Positions 24,601-39,600 of a stretch of DNA of 64,000 nucleotides are shown piece after piece (positions within the stretch are counted from its first letter, which is position 1; the number at the start of each line of letters is the position of its first letter). Origin of the DNA: Branchinecta lynchi (lineage: Eukaryota > Arthropoda > Branchiopoda > Anostraca > Branchinectidae); contig JAKZAP010000014.1 in the NCBI GenBank assembly GCA_023053575.1, forward strand, positions 310,001 through 374,000. The letters run 5' to 3'. A program made the translations under genes and the position numbers. The notes below the pieces were generated by a model that was not told the origin of the DNA, made no database searches, and saw only the letters and a program-made list of their open reading frames with translations.

Positions 24601-27600
24601 TTATGACATCCTTTGTTCTTCCTTTCTAAGATAGGCTTGTACTCATCAGTCCTACGATAGTAGTAATTTGTCTGCATTCCACACCAGAAGTTCGAGTACA
24701 TGCCAAGTGAGTCAAGCTTGGGTGCAACAACTAGTTTCTCCTGCTGTACCAGTTCCTTGAGGGTTTGGTCGTTGACGAGTAGGACGTCTGAATCCAAAAA
24801 CTGCAGAAAATAAGCGAATAAGGCCAGTGGTTGGGCCTGGATAAAGGATGCTGACAATTTTAGAAGTAGTCTTTATCTTCTTCCTTCCATTTTGCGCACT
24901 GACTTAGAGTAAATCAACACAGCCTAAGGGAAAAACAAGACCAAAGGTTTCGAAGGGATCCCGAAAATTCCATATTTAATCGAGAAAACTGGGTCTTTTA
25001 GATATCTGGTCTTCGCAAGACTTCTTGAACATTTTTGCTATTAAAGTTTAGAAACAGATTAAAGCCAATGAATAATCATCTGTGAAAACCAAGCTCAGAT
25101 ATGGATTCAGCATGTGTGTTTAACCATACACATGATATCTACTTTCACGAAAGTGATCAAAACTTCATGCGTTACTTTTGCCAAATTTCCGGTTTCGGCC
25201 GGATTCCGGGAAAACTACTTGTCCGGCGAGAAAACAATTTTTCATATATGGATTCAGTATTTTTATTTACCACTACATCGAACCTCTAGTCAACTTCCGG
25301 TAAACCTTTACTTGTAAAAAAAAAAACGGTTTCAGCCGGATTCCGGGCGAACTATATATCCGGGTAGAAAATTACTGTCATATACGAATTCAGCACGTCT
25401 TCTTACCCCTAAATCAAACATTTAATCAACTTCAAATTTCTTTTTTCTTTTGGTTTTGGCTGGTTTCCGGGCGAACTACTTATCCGGCGAGATAATGATT
25501 TGTATATACATATTCAGCATTTCTTCTTACCCTTAAATGGGCTGTCTCATTAGCTGTTAAAAAATGTTTTGGTCGCCCCTTAATTTGAACCCCACCCCTA
25601 AATGTAAGGCTACAGAGCCCATCTACGAACTCGACCTTTTCCTTGAACCAAAGAGTCCTCACACTAAGTTTCATCCAAATATCTCTGATACTTATCGTAC
25701 ACTCTGATACTTATCGTGCTGACAGACGGACGGACAGAAGGACAACTTTTTCCAAGTCATAGGTAACAAGACCAAAGGTTTCGATGCCATCCCAAATATT
25801 TGAAATCAGATCCAGACAACTAGGTCTTGTATCGTACGGTCTTAACCAGACTCCTTAAAACATTGACTAGTAAAATTTCGAAACGGATTAAGGCCACTGG
25901 TTGATCAGTTCGGATACTGATGCAGCATGCGTGTTTACCCTTGACACGTCATATCTACTTTGACGAAACTGATCTAAACACCCTGCCTTACTTCTACTGA
26001 ATTTCCAGTTTCGGCCGGATTCCGGGCAAACTACTTGTGCGGCAAAAATCTAAAGCTCAAAACGCATTCAACATGTCTGATTACGCCCATACAACCTTTA
26101 ATTAACTTGAGATAAAACTTAGCTTTTAACAAATTTTCCGGTTTTGGCCGGAATCCGGGCGAACTATTTGTCCGGCGATAAAAAACAATTTTTATATAGG
26201 GATTGAGCATGCCTCCTTACAAGTATGTCGAACCTCTAGTGAAAAACTTTCACTTATGGCAAATTTTCCGGTTTCGGCCGGATTCCGGGCGAACCATGTC
26301 CGGGTAGAAAACAATTGTCATTTACGGATTCGATATGTCTTCTTATCCCTAAATCGATCAATAATCAACTTCAAATAAAACTTTTACTTTTTAAAACATT
26401 TCCGGTTTTGGCCGGATTCCGGGCGAACTATTTGTCCGATGAGAAAATGAAGTTCAGTTGTGGATCATGTTTCCCTACCCCTAAATCCACTTTCACACAG
26501 CATGATATTTAATATTTTCTTCATCTCTTAATTTAAAACCCCCTCCCCCGCCCCTAAACCTTGGGCTACAGGGTCCATCTATGAACCTGATCTGTACTTC
26601 GACCTAATGGATCCCCACGCCAAGTTTCAACAACTCAGTGTGTATAACTCAGACTCGGAAAATAATCAAGCAAAAAGAAACAAGACCAAAGATTTCGATG
26701 GGATCCCAAAAAATCAATATTTAATCAAGACAAATGGGTCTTGCAGATATCCTGTCGTCGCAAGACTCCTTGAACACTTTTACTATTAAAATTTAGAAAC
26801 AGATTAAGGCCAATGGCTATTCGTCTCAGAAAATGAAGACCAGATATGGATTCAGAATAAAAGTTTACCCCTATACGTAATATCTACTTTGACGAAGTAC
26901 ATCAAAAGTTCAGCCGAATTTCCGGTTTCGGCCGGATTCCAGGCGAACTACTTGTCCCGCAAAAAAAATTAAGCTCAAAACCGAATTCAGTATATCTCCT
27001 TTCCCCTATATATCTCCTTTCCCCTATACTGAAACTTCAACTTCAGATAAAACTTTAACTTTAAAAAAAAAATTTGGGTTTGGCCGGATCCCGGGAGAAC
27101 TATTTGTCCGGCAAAAAAATAGTTTTCTTATACATCATCAGCATGCCTCTTTACAACTACATTGAACCTAAAATCAACTTCAGATAAAACTTTTACTTAT
27201 AACAAGTTTTCAGGTTTCAGCCGGATTCCGGGCGAACTACAAGTCCCGGGTAGAAAATGATCGTCATATAGCCTACGGATTCAATTAAATGTCTTCTTAC
27301 CCCTAGACCGAACATCTAATCTATTTCAAATAAAAGATTTACTATTAACAAATTTTCCGATATTCGCCGGATTCCGGGCGAACGACTTGTTCGACGAGAA
27401 AACGATTTTCATATACGTGTTCAGCATCTCCTTTTAAGGCTACACCCAAATCGACTTTCTCATTAGCTGTTAAAAACAAGACCAAAGGCTTCGATGGGAT
27501 GCCAAAAATTTAATATATACAGACAACCGAGTCTTGTAGCGGTCCAATGGTAATCATCGGAGAAGACGAAGTTCAAACATGGATTCAGCATGTGAGTTTA

Positions 27601-30600
27601 CCCCTAGAGCCTGCGTCATGTCTACTTCGACAAAGTTCCTGCCTTACTTCTGCCAAATTTCCAGTTTCAGCCGGATTCCGGGCGAACTACTTGTCTTGCA
27701 AAAAACTGAAGTTCAAAAACAGATTCTCCATACCATGCATATCTCCATAATCAACTTCAGATAAAACTTCAACTTTTAACAAATTTTCCGATTTCAGCAG
27801 GAATCGTGGTGACATGTGTCCAGGTATAAAATGATTCTCATACACGAATTTAGCATGCCTTCTTACCCGTAAATCGAACACCTAATGAAATTCATATAAA
27901 ACTTATATTTTTTAACAGATTTTCCGGTTATGGCCGGATTCCGTGCGAGGAATCCGAGGACTATCCTTAAATCGAACCTCTAATCAACTTCAGATTAATC
28001 TTTTATTTTTGACAAACTTTCCGGTTTTGGCCGGATTCAGGGCGAACTATTTGTCCGGTGAGAAAATGAAGTTCAGTTGTGGATCATGTTTCCCTACCCC
28101 TAAATCCACTTTCACACAGCATGATATTTAATATTTTCTTCATCTCTTAATTTAAAACCCCCTCCCCCGCCCCTAAACCTTGGGCTACAGGGTCCATCTA
28201 TGAACCTGATCTGTACTTCGACCTAATGGATCCCCACGCCAAGTTTCAACAACTCAGTGTGTATAACTCAGACTCGGAAAATAATCAAGCAAAAAGAAAC
28301 AAGACCAAAGATTTCGATGGGATCCCAAAAAATCAATATTTAATCAAGACAAATGGGTCTTGCAGATATCCTGTCGTCGCAAGACTCCATGAACACTTTT
28401 ACTATTAAAATTTAGAAACAGATTAAGGCCAATGGCTATTCGTCTCAGAAAATGAAGACCAGATATGGATTCAGAATAAAAGTTTACCCCTATACGTAAT
28501 ATCTACTTTGACGAAGTACATCAAAAGTTCAGCCGAATTTCCGGTTTCGGCCGGATTCCAGGCGAACTACTTGTCCCGCAAAAAAAATTAAGCTCAAAAC
28601 CGAATTCAGTATATCTCCTTTCCCCTATATATCTCCTTTCCCCTATATTGAAACTTCAACTTCAGATAAAACTTTAACTTTAAAAAAAAAAATTGGGTTT
28701 GGCCGGATCCCGGGAGAACTATTTGTCCGGCAAAAAAATAGTTTTCTTATACTTCATCACCATGCCTCTTTACAACTACATCGAACCTAAAATCAACTTC
28801 AGATAAAACTTTTACTTATAACAAGTTTTCAGGTTTCAGCCGGATTCCGGGCGAACTACAAGTCCCGGGTAGAAAATGATCGTCATATAGCCTACGGATT
28901 CAAAATGTCTTCTTACCCCTAGACCGAACATCTAATCTATTTCAAATAAAAGATTTACTTTTAACAAATTTTCCGATATTCGCCGGATTCCGGGCGAACT
29001 ACTTGTTCGACGAGAAAACGATTTTCATATACGTGTTCAGCATCTCCTTTTAAGGCTACACCCAAATCGACTTTCTCATTAGCTGTTAAAAACAAGACCA
29101 AAGGCTTCGATGGGATGCCAAAAATTTAATATATACAGACAACCGAGTCTTGTAGCGGTCCAATGGTAATCATCGGTGAAGACGAAGTTCAAACATGGAT
29201 TCAGCATGTGAGTTTACCCCTATAGCCTGCGTCATGTCTACTTTGACGAAAGTTCCTGCCTTACTTCTGCCAAATTTCCGGTTTCAGCCGGATTCCGGGC
29301 GAACTACTTGTCTTGCAAAAAACTGAAGTTCAAAAACAGATTCTCCATACCATGCATATCTCCATAATCAACTTCACATAAAACTTCAACTTTTAGCAAA
29401 TTTTCCGATTTCAGCAGGATTCGTGAAATGTGTCCATGTATAAAATGATTGTCATACACGAATTTAGCATGCCTTCTTATCCGTAAATCGAACACCTAAT
29501 GAAATTCATATAAAACTTTTAACAAACTTTCCGGTTTTAGCCGGATTCCGGGTGGACTACTTGTGCGGCGAGAAAATGGTTTTCATGTCCGTGTTCAGCA
29601 TGTCCATTAGCTTTTAAAAAATATTGTTTTCGAACCTTAATTTGAAACCCCTCGCCTAAGTATGCAGCTATTAGGCCCATCTACGAACTCAACCTTTCCC
29701 TTGACTCGATGAGTCCTCGCACCAAGTTTCATCAAAATATCTCATTCCCTTCGAGAGTTATCGTGCTGACAGACGGACGGACGGACAGACGGACAACTTT
29801 TGCGATGTCACAGGTATCCCTCCACTTACGTTTTGGGATCCCAAAACAGCTTGTTCGCCCCTTAATTTGAAACCCCACCCCTAAATGTAAGGCTACAGAG
29901 CCCATCTACGAACTCGACCTGTCCCTTGACTCAAAAAATCCTCACACCAAGTTTCGTCAAAATATCTCATTCCCTTCTAGAGTTATTATGCTGACAGACG
30001 GACAGACAGACAACTTTTAAGAAGTCATGGATATCCCTCCACTTAAGATTTGGGATCCTAAACAAGAAAATACAAACTAGATATATTTCAAATACTTACA
30101 AAAGCGTAGTCTCCCCATTTATCCTTTGACTGCTGCAGGGATTCCTCTCTCAAACTTATTATGTAGCGAAAACGGTCTACTGTCCACTGAGTTTCTTGAT
30201 CCTCCTGGTAGTCGGATTTCCCGAAGGTTGCATTGATAAATGCATAACTTCCAGCAACTGAATTAGTCCACTCCTTTACAATTTCTGCAGAATTGTCCCG
30301 TGACTCATCAACTCGGAGCCTGTAAAGAGTCATTTCAGTGAAAAATAGTGAAATTCGAGAACGAGTTAAGGTCCCTTGGATATACGGGATAAAATGGGTT
30401 CAAGGCTGCTATTTTGGAACTAGAAAGCTTAACCGGAAACTATAGACTACATCGCATCGGGTTGTCCAGTCTTTTAGTTTAAAAATAACCTGCAGCAGAA
30501 GGTGTTTAAGATCATCTGAGTGGGTATGTTACTTTAGCCAAAAAAATGCAGAATCGCAGCTAAATAACCATCCAAAGTATAATAACGTAGGCTACCTTTA

Positions 30601-33600
30601 CTCTGCCAACACTCTCCATTATGGTAAAAAGTCAGTATATAGGATATAGGATATATAGGATGGTCTACTATAGGCTAGCTTAAATCACAGAAAATACTCG
30701 AGCGTTAGGGAAAATAACGAATCAGTAGGCTTTTGCAGCCTTCCCTTGACATAAAATTGCCTGCAACGATCCAACCAGTCATAACCGGAGCACGACAGTC
30801 CATCAAGGACCTTATTCGCTCTGAAGTGCACATTAAAGCACAACTCTTACTAGAAATGATCTTTCCCATATAAAATGGTTCAGAAAAAATATTTTCTAAA
30901 ATACCATTACTTTCCACCTGAGGCGTATTCTCGCCGTTCCCCGAGGACTCCACGAGTCCCCGCGTTTTTGTTTGTCCCGGGGACTCGCTCCCCGTATTCC
31001 CGCGAGTCCCCACGGACGGGGAATGCTCCGATTATCATCACCATCATCAAAAAGGACTCCCTTCAGGATTCAGAGGGGAATCAATTTTTGCTGGTGTTAG
31101 TACAATGTAAAATTAATTGAAAATAAACACAATAAACAAAATAAAAAATAAAGTGGATCCAGACTAATTTCGTCAACTGTATATATTTGTCTCGAGCAAA
31201 ATCCATTTTGGAAGCATTCCCCGTGTTCTCACTGTTTCTGTACGCGGAGTCCACGTGGAGTGACTCCCTCTATTCTCGCCGTTCCCTTCGATTCCCCGAG
31301 GAGTCCTCGGGGAACAGCGAGAATACGCCTCTGAAACTAGCGATTCTCTTGTCAGCGCTTGTCGATTATATCCAGCGTTCCTGCTCTCCGACGCGGCGGC
31401 TGGGCGCAAAATATTTGAAAACTAAACGTGCCTTGGTTAAAAAGTGGGAAAACTAAGCAAACAAAAGAAGTAATAAACAGATGATAATCACATCCTTATC
31501 TAAAGAGTTGTCAGCGAACAATGAAGATTCCGGCCAACTTTTCGCTGAGTAACGGGAAAACTCGGCACGGCCGAAAAAGCGCTAAAAATTCGTAGTTAGG
31601 AAACGAAACAATGGAGAAAGGTAAGGATTTTAGAAGCTTATAATTCCATATGGGAGCTAAGCATATTATAAACGGTAGAACAAGCAAGAGGGGTCCTTTA
31701 AGGCAATTAAAGTAACTCTAAAGAGTCTTGGTGGCTTGAAGGCAGTCTATATTTCGGTAACCGCGTTCAAATATTGGGAATGATTGCAGGGGTGTGTGGG
31801 GTGCTTCTCTATCGTGCCCCTTCGTCCACATTGAGTATCACCATATCCCATAGGCTATTCCTAACAGAAACGGTGAGACTTCCAGTAGTGCTACCACAAT
31901 AAAACATACGAGATTTTGCTAGATTCGACACTATAACGACACTCTAAATACATGAATAAGTAATCGACAGGCTTATGGACGTATCATGAAAAGTTGATAA
32001 CCAATTTTAGTTTATCGTATTTCTCGCATAGTATATTTTAACAAATTTGACAGATCACTTGTATATAATTAATATAATCGTTTCTTTTGTCGTCTAGCAC
32101 ATGCATGCTAACATTGTCTGCGCTATCCAATGGATAATACAAATGAATGATTGATTGATTGATAGATTTTGCTCAAAACTCACGAACCATACTGTTTTAC
32201 TGGCACTGGTATAAAACTTATCTTTTCCCCACAAGCTCTTGTCCCAAAATTCGTAATATAAATTTCTTTGGTGTTTTATATGAAGAGGAACGAGTCTGAA
32301 AATCGAGACCGACAGCTAAATTTATGTTTAAGGAAGATTTGTATGGCAATATTTTTCGTAGGCCTGTTTTATCGTCAGAACATTTTTTACCAGGACATCT
32401 TCAACTGTGGTTGATTAGTTGAGTTCTTTCGCTTTTATGGATAAAGGGGTAGGGTAGGGACCACCCTTGTTTTCCGAAAACTGGGCGACAAATTTTTATT
32501 GAACTGGTCACCAGACAGTTTTCGGATGCATTCTGCCTTTTCGACCCAGTAAATGCCGGGTTGGGACTTATGACAACTAAACTGATCGTATACACTTTTT
32601 GTGTATCTTTAGTATGTTCGGAAACCAAAACTCTATATCGACTATATGATGGTGTTTTAAAATTTCACGCTAAACTTCCGGATTCCGGGCAAACTACTTG
32701 TCCAGCCAAAAAATAATTTTCAGATTCAGCATGTCCTCTTACCCTAATCAACTTCAGATTCAACTTTTACTTTTCCGGTTTTTGCCGGATTCCGGGTGAA
32801 CTACCGTACTTGTCCGGTGAGAAAATAAATTTCATATTCGAATTCAGCATGTCTCCTTACCCACAAAACGACTAGACTACATCATTAGATGTAAACAAAA
32901 ACATTTTGTTCACCCCTTCATTTGAACCCCCTCCCCCACCCTTAACTGTAGAGCTATAGAGCCCACCTACGAACTCGATATATCCCTTGACGTAAAGGAT
33001 CAACCTGACGTAAAGGATCAACTCCAAGTTTCATCAAAATATCTCGTTCTGTTCGAGAATTATCATGCTTACAGACGGAGAGAATCCCAACAAGAGCTGG
33101 AAGCTCATACGGCACTTCCAAGGCTGGGTGAGAGGATGAAAGTAGGAAAACCCATGGATTTGTTGCAATCATTTGTAGGCAAAACCCTTGAGATAAGAAT
33201 GATCATGGGTCCTTACAAATCATGTGAATGTATTGTTCATAAAAACTATTTTATTTGTGGCTGTGATGATGCGCACTTTAAGAACGCTAGAGATTCATCT
33301 GTAACGAGCACTCTTGAAGCCCAAATGATGATATGCTCATTGGAATCATGAAAATGTTTACTTTGCTCAAAATTATTGTTTGAACTTTAAGAAATTCACT
33401 TGTAAGCAAACCCTTGAGGCAAAAATGATCATGGGCCCTTGGGGATCATGAATATATATTATTTGGTTGAAGTATTTTTTTTTTTTTACTTTTTGGATGA
33501 GAAACGCACTTTAAGGCTGCTAAAAATTAATTTTTGAGCAAAACTTAAAATGTATACGTATTTTTTGTACCTTGTGGTTAGGATTAGTACTTTAAGGTTA

Positions 33601-36600
33601 GGATTAGTACTGGGATGGTCGGATCTGAGAAGTGACAGTTTTATGGTCGGATCTGAGAAGTGAGAATTTTTAAGCCAATCTTGTCAAGTTCTAATGTTCA
33701 AGCCAAGTTTCATCGCCCGTACCTTGATCACCGGAATTCCGTCCCCCCCCCCCCCCCCGACCAACTCCCCTCACAGTGCCCGTACCCGGTCCGGTTTTGT
33801 CACTGATGTATCTAGTTCTTGTCTTTGTTCTTCCCACGAAGTTTCATCCCAATCGCTCGACTGTAAGCGTGTCACGAGATTTCTCCCCCCCCCCCCCTTC
33901 CATATTCATCGGAACCGGTCCGGACTTAAAATGGGACATTCAAGACACGAAGCCTTTCCAAATATCAAGTTTCATCGTCCTAGCACATATGGAAAAAACT
34001 TGACTCGCGATAACCGGAATTCCGGATTCACCCCCCCCCCCCCCTCTAGCTCCTCCCACAGTGCCTAAATCCAATCCGGTTCTACCACTGACCTATCTAG
34101 TTCTTGTGCTTGTCCTTCCCACCCAAGTTTCATCCTAATCACTCCATTCTAAGCGTGTCACAAGATTTTCTGTCCCCCCTTCCTTCCCCCTCCCCACATT
34201 CACCGGATCCGGTCCGAACTTAAAATGGGTCATCCAAGACACGAGATATCTCCAAACGTCAAGTTTTGTTAAGATCCGATCATCCGTTCCGAAGTTTTTC
34301 GCATTCATCGAGATGGATTCCCCCTCCCTCCACTCCCCCCACGGTGGCCGGACCAGAAAGTTGACTATTTACAGGTTGGTCTGGTCGGATCCCTGACTTG
34401 CCTGCCAAGTTTCATTGTCCCTGGAAGTAACTTAACTCCGAATCACCGGAATTCCGGAACCCCGTCCAACTCAACCCACAGTGCACGAATCCGGTTTGGT
34501 TCTGTCAATGATGTACCTAGGGCTTGTGCTTGTTCCTCCCACCAAGTTTCATCCCGATTGCTACACTCTAAGCGTGTAACATGATTTCCAGTTACCCCCT
34601 CCGACCCCCCCCCCCCCACATTCATCGGCCAGTTCGATACAGGGGTAAGTAGACATGCTGAATCCTTTTATTATTTTCTCCAAGGCCATATAATGCGCTC
34701 GGAATCCGACCAAAACCGGAAATTTGTTAAAAGTAAAGGTTTTACTTGAAGTTTATTAGAGGTCTAAGAAAGGGGTAAGGAAGGAGACATGCTAAATCGG
34801 TATATGCAAACTATTTTCTCCCCGGACATACAGTTAGCCCGGAATCCGTCCAAAACTGGAAATTTTTTAAAAGTAAAGGTATCACTATAAGTTGATTAGA
34901 GGTCCGATACAGGTGTAAGGACACGTGCTGAATTCATATACACAGAGTATTTTCATTCCGGAATTTCTTCGGACATGCAGTTCGCCGGCAATCAGGCCAA
35001 AACCAGAATATTTGTTGAAAGCTAAAGTACTATCTCAAGTTGATTACAGGTCCGATGCAGGGGTAAAAAGACATCATGAATCCATCTATGAAGATTATTT
35101 TCTTGCAGGACAAATAGTTCGCCCGAAAACTGGTCAAAACCAGAGAATTTGCTAGAAGTGACAGTTTTGTCCGAAGTTTAGCCGTTTGGCCGTATTTTTT
35201 CAAGAAAACATAACAATGATGTCATTTCTGTTTATTTTCAAACGGTTGACTAGTCAAGAGATACTGAATGACGAAGACCAGATCTGTACGCCCCGATTGC
35301 CTGGGTAAAATAGTCCAAGTTCCATCTAAACTTTTGGTCTTTTTTAACTCATAACAGAATAAAATAGTAGTCTGCCATGCACGAAATGCACCGTCCGAAG
35401 TCGCGCTAGTAATGTGTGAGGGGGGTGCTTTAATACCCTAGCTAAAAAACTGAAGAAGGAGTGAGTCGGAAAGAAATCAGTGTTATAACTGAATGTTTTA
35501 TCTATCCATAGAGATGAAAACGAAAGCCCATACTTCTACTCCAACTTGCAGAGACCCTGAAGTCAAAATCTTCCGGACTCGCCCCAGTCTCCTTACTTAT
35601 TGTTAACGTTTAGGCTGCACCAACCACACTTGAGGGTAATTACTAATTTATTTTTGAATTATAAAAAGAAAACGAGATTTTCGTTTTTTTTCTTGAGGCG
35701 CTATCTATGATGATGTGCGGTAGCTAAATATAACATTGAATATTTCGTTTAAACTTCCGGAAAACCGTCCTCAGCGAGAAGCAAACTAAATCATACACTC
35801 CAAAACAATTTAATACCAACAGAACAAGAGCTGTAAACTCATATGGCACTTGCAAGCATACGTAGTAGGTAAGGGTAAAAGCTTACTGTGTTGAGGCCCA
35901 GACGGTTACGGACCTTTCTGTTTCATGAAAATGTACGGTTTGGTTAAAATATGCAATGCAATTTGCTGTTACAATGCGCAATTTAAGGGGTTTAGGAATC
36001 CATTTGCAAGCAAATGCATTGGTATTCCAATGCATCCAGTAGTATCCCAGTATTCCAACCAGTAGCGGCCAAACACAGCCGTTACCAAAACAGTTTTATA
36101 CCAAAGATTGTTGAAACTTTAAATAGCCTTTGACCATTTGTACGTGCTCTTAAATGTTATGTTATGACAGTACTCACCAATTTTGGTTTTGTAACCGTGA
36201 AAGTGTGAGTGAATAAATTACTATTCTATTCTATATACACAAATGATCGTGGGGCCCTGGGTGATGAAAGTATATCATTCGCTCGAAAGTATTTTTTGTT
36301 TGCATTTTGCGGCTAAGATGCAAACTTTTAATGGTCTCAAACTGAATTTGGAAGCAAAATACTTGGGGCACAGATAATCATGGGCCCTTGGAGATCTTAA
36401 AAATGTTTAGTTTCTTAAATATGTTTTTTCCACTTCGCAGTAACATTGGTGCTTTGAGTGTGTTGGAAAGTCATAAGCAAGCTCCTTGAGGCAAAACTTA
36501 TCACGGGCCCTTGGAATCACGAAAATGGATCTTTTGGTCAAGAGTATTTTTTTACTTTGCATTTAAGATACGCACTTTAGGAAAATAGACTATTTGAAAA

Positions 36601-39600
36601 CAGTTTAACTGAAAAGCCAACTTATTTTTGTGTCATTTAACTGAATACACCGAATTATTTAGATTCTGCTAAGGGATTTTTTTTATTTTCCACTATCTAC
36701 TCTAGTTATGACGTTCATAAGAACATGGCCGTCCCCACAAGGTAAATTCTACTATGACGCCGGAAATTTTAATCTCAACATAAACGTGGCTTTTCACTGG
36801 GCAGTGGTGAGACTTGCGATTGCTTAATGCCTGAATTTTTTTTTTTTACTATTTGAAAATCGATTATTCGTGAATAGCGGAACAACGAAGTAACGCACTT
36901 TCAGCGGATCTTCAAGCCAACTAAAGTGAATCAGTGATGGGTAACTGGATAGTCCTATCCAAGCCCTTTTCGGTTAAACTTTAAGAGTCAGGTAGCAAAT
37001 AGTATCGACTCATGCGGTAAGAAGTATTAATAAGTATAATCACGCGCTACCGGAACCTTAGCTCACAGGAACTGGGTTCCGTGAGTTAAGAATATTCACT
37101 CCCGGTTTCCTAGTATGCACAAACGTGGGTGCGTCAGTTCAAAATTTGTTGGTACTAACGGAACCTTAGCATATGGTTGTTTGTGCCCGTGAGCTGGTTA
37201 TTTTCAACCATATAGTTGTTGCTACGGGACCTTAGCTCTCGACATATGGGTTCCGGTTGCTTATTTTTTCCTACGTTATTTTCTCGAAGCCAGTAAAAAT
37301 CCCGGCATCCCAACTCTCATCCAAACTACTCCGTGAGTTCTATCTTCCATGTAGACACTACCTGAACACAAGCTCCAATTATATAGTTTCCGGTATCACG
37401 TACCGGCTCCCTAGCTTCTGACTACATAATTCCGTGAGACTACCCGACGAGAAGCTGGTAGGCTACGATGAAGTTTCCGTGAGCTACTAAAGGGAGGGGA
37501 GCCAGCACAAACAAGTTTCCGTTAGTCAATGACGTGAGATCCCGGAATTGCAGCTCATATGGTTTGATTTCCGTGACAACTACCGGTTCCGTAGCCCGTA
37601 GGATATAAAGTACGGCTCCGGTTCCCTATGCAGTGCCTATGCCATGCACTTTGCAGTTACATTGCGCATTTAACGGATTTGCAAGCAAATGCACTGGTAC
37701 ACAAATGATCATGGACCCTTGGGCCATGAAAGTATATCAGTCGCTCAAAAGTATCGTTTTTTTTTGCATTTAGCGGCTAAGATGACACTTTAAAGTGCTC
37801 AAACTGAATTTGGAAGCAAAATACTTGGGGCACAGAGAATCATGGGCCCTTGGGGATCTTAAAATGTTTAGTTTCTTAAGAATGTAGGCCTATAGTTTCT
37901 TTAAAATATTTTTTCCACTTTGCGGTAACATTGGTGCTTCAAAGTACCCCTTGCACTATTTACTCATCAACTTACAGTGTTTTAAAATATTTGAATACTT
38001 TAAAACTATGCTATGCTTTCAACGAACAACCCACGGTTTTCGCTGTTAAGCCTTTTCCGAGACCCGTTGACTTGTAGCAAAAACATGGAAACAATTTACA
38101 TAACAGCTTTTTCTGAGGGAAAAACTTCTTGCAGACAACCGTCGACAGTGTGATACATATCGAAGGTAGCAAAACACGTCAAGTGAGAAAATCAGCGTGG
38201 TTTTGTTAGAGGGGTTAGAACGTAACATTCGAAATTGGGACCTCCGGCTTTAGAAATATATGGAGTGATTATGGAAGTAGGTTGCATTGGTATTATAGGT
38301 AGGACAGGTCCTTTAAGTATGTTGGAAAATCATTTGTAAGAAAAACCCTTGAGGCAAAAATTATCACGGGCCCTTGGAATCACAAAAATGGATATTTTGG
38401 TCAAAAGTATTTTTTCACTTTTCAGTTAAGATACACACTTTAGGGGGTCACAAAAATCATTTCATATACTTGAGGTATTGTACAAATGATAATAGGCTCT
38501 TGGGGGATTATGAGCGTGTTTGTGAGATCAGAAACACGTCCCTTTGTCAACTGTCAACGGATCCAACCAACCGTTCAGAAGTTATGCACAAAATCCTGGT
38601 ATTCCTGTCCGGATTCCAATTCCCTCCACTCCCCTGAGGATAGCCGGATCAGAGAAATGACTGCTTACAAGTCAATCTGATCCGGTCCCCAATATAATTG
38701 CCGAATTTCATCTACGAAGTCCATTTGAACAGTTACTACAATGTGAACAGTCCAGTTTCGGGCTAAATGGTAGAAAGAAGATCCAAAATACCTATTCAGG
38801 TGGTGTCACAGGCCCTTAATTACCAACTTTGCCAACCGGCAGTTGACTTTAGTCACAGCAAGTACAGGAGGGGTATCCAACCTCGAATTTATATGACCTC
38901 AAACTTGACCTAAAATCTTACAAAGAAAACTCTGTGCAGTCCGAATAAGACCCTGGGCACATCCTGGGTCACTCAGGGTTTCCTTCTTGACAGACAGGAC
39001 CTTGTTAGGACTGCACTGAGGTGCGAGGTTGTGTAAATTCAAGGTTGGATATCCATCCTGCAGGCCTACAAGAGAGGCCTACCCAACCTCAGGCAGGATT
39101 TAAAATTTCTCTGGAAATTTTTCTTTAGTGAAATCTATCTGGTTTAAGAAGGAACCAAAAAATATGACAAACATACTAGATTGAAGCTAGTAGAATGCTT
39201 TACATATTTGGGAAATAAATTTTACTTCAATATTTCTATTTGAACATAGCCTATTTTGATTTTCAAACAGAAACGTATCACCCATTTTTAGGCTGTAACT
39301 TAATTGTATCATAATTCTATACAACAGTTGTGACATAAATAGTGACATCAGGTCATCCAGGACCCAATCAAGGATTTGATTGTCCCTAGGTCATTTTATA
39401 AATGTAAACTCGACCAGCACCTCGCTGGCTGCTAAATAATAAAGTACAGTTTTTCATTTTCTGAGGTAAAATGCATCAAACATGTACAATGCAGTATGTA
39501 TGGAATGTACAGTAGAGGTATGCTTACGTGAACACTTTTTTAACTGTTCCAACACCTTGGCTTTTTTACTTGCATATAAAAAAGTAAAATGGAAAAGAAA

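Noticed and set aside
26607..28408. Duplicated 60-codon ORFs beginning MDPHAKFQQ
   Set aside because: They are the same piece of the satellite dimer and have no similarity to proteins I know.
24935..30062. Regularly repeated array as a CRISPR
   Set aside because: Units are far too long and diverged, no unique spacers of constant length, and the context is a eukaryotic intron.
30920..31331. Family E as an LTR pair or as 2-bp TSD element
   Set aside because: The ends are inverted, not direct; a CT on both sides might be a TSD but could equally belong to the ends.
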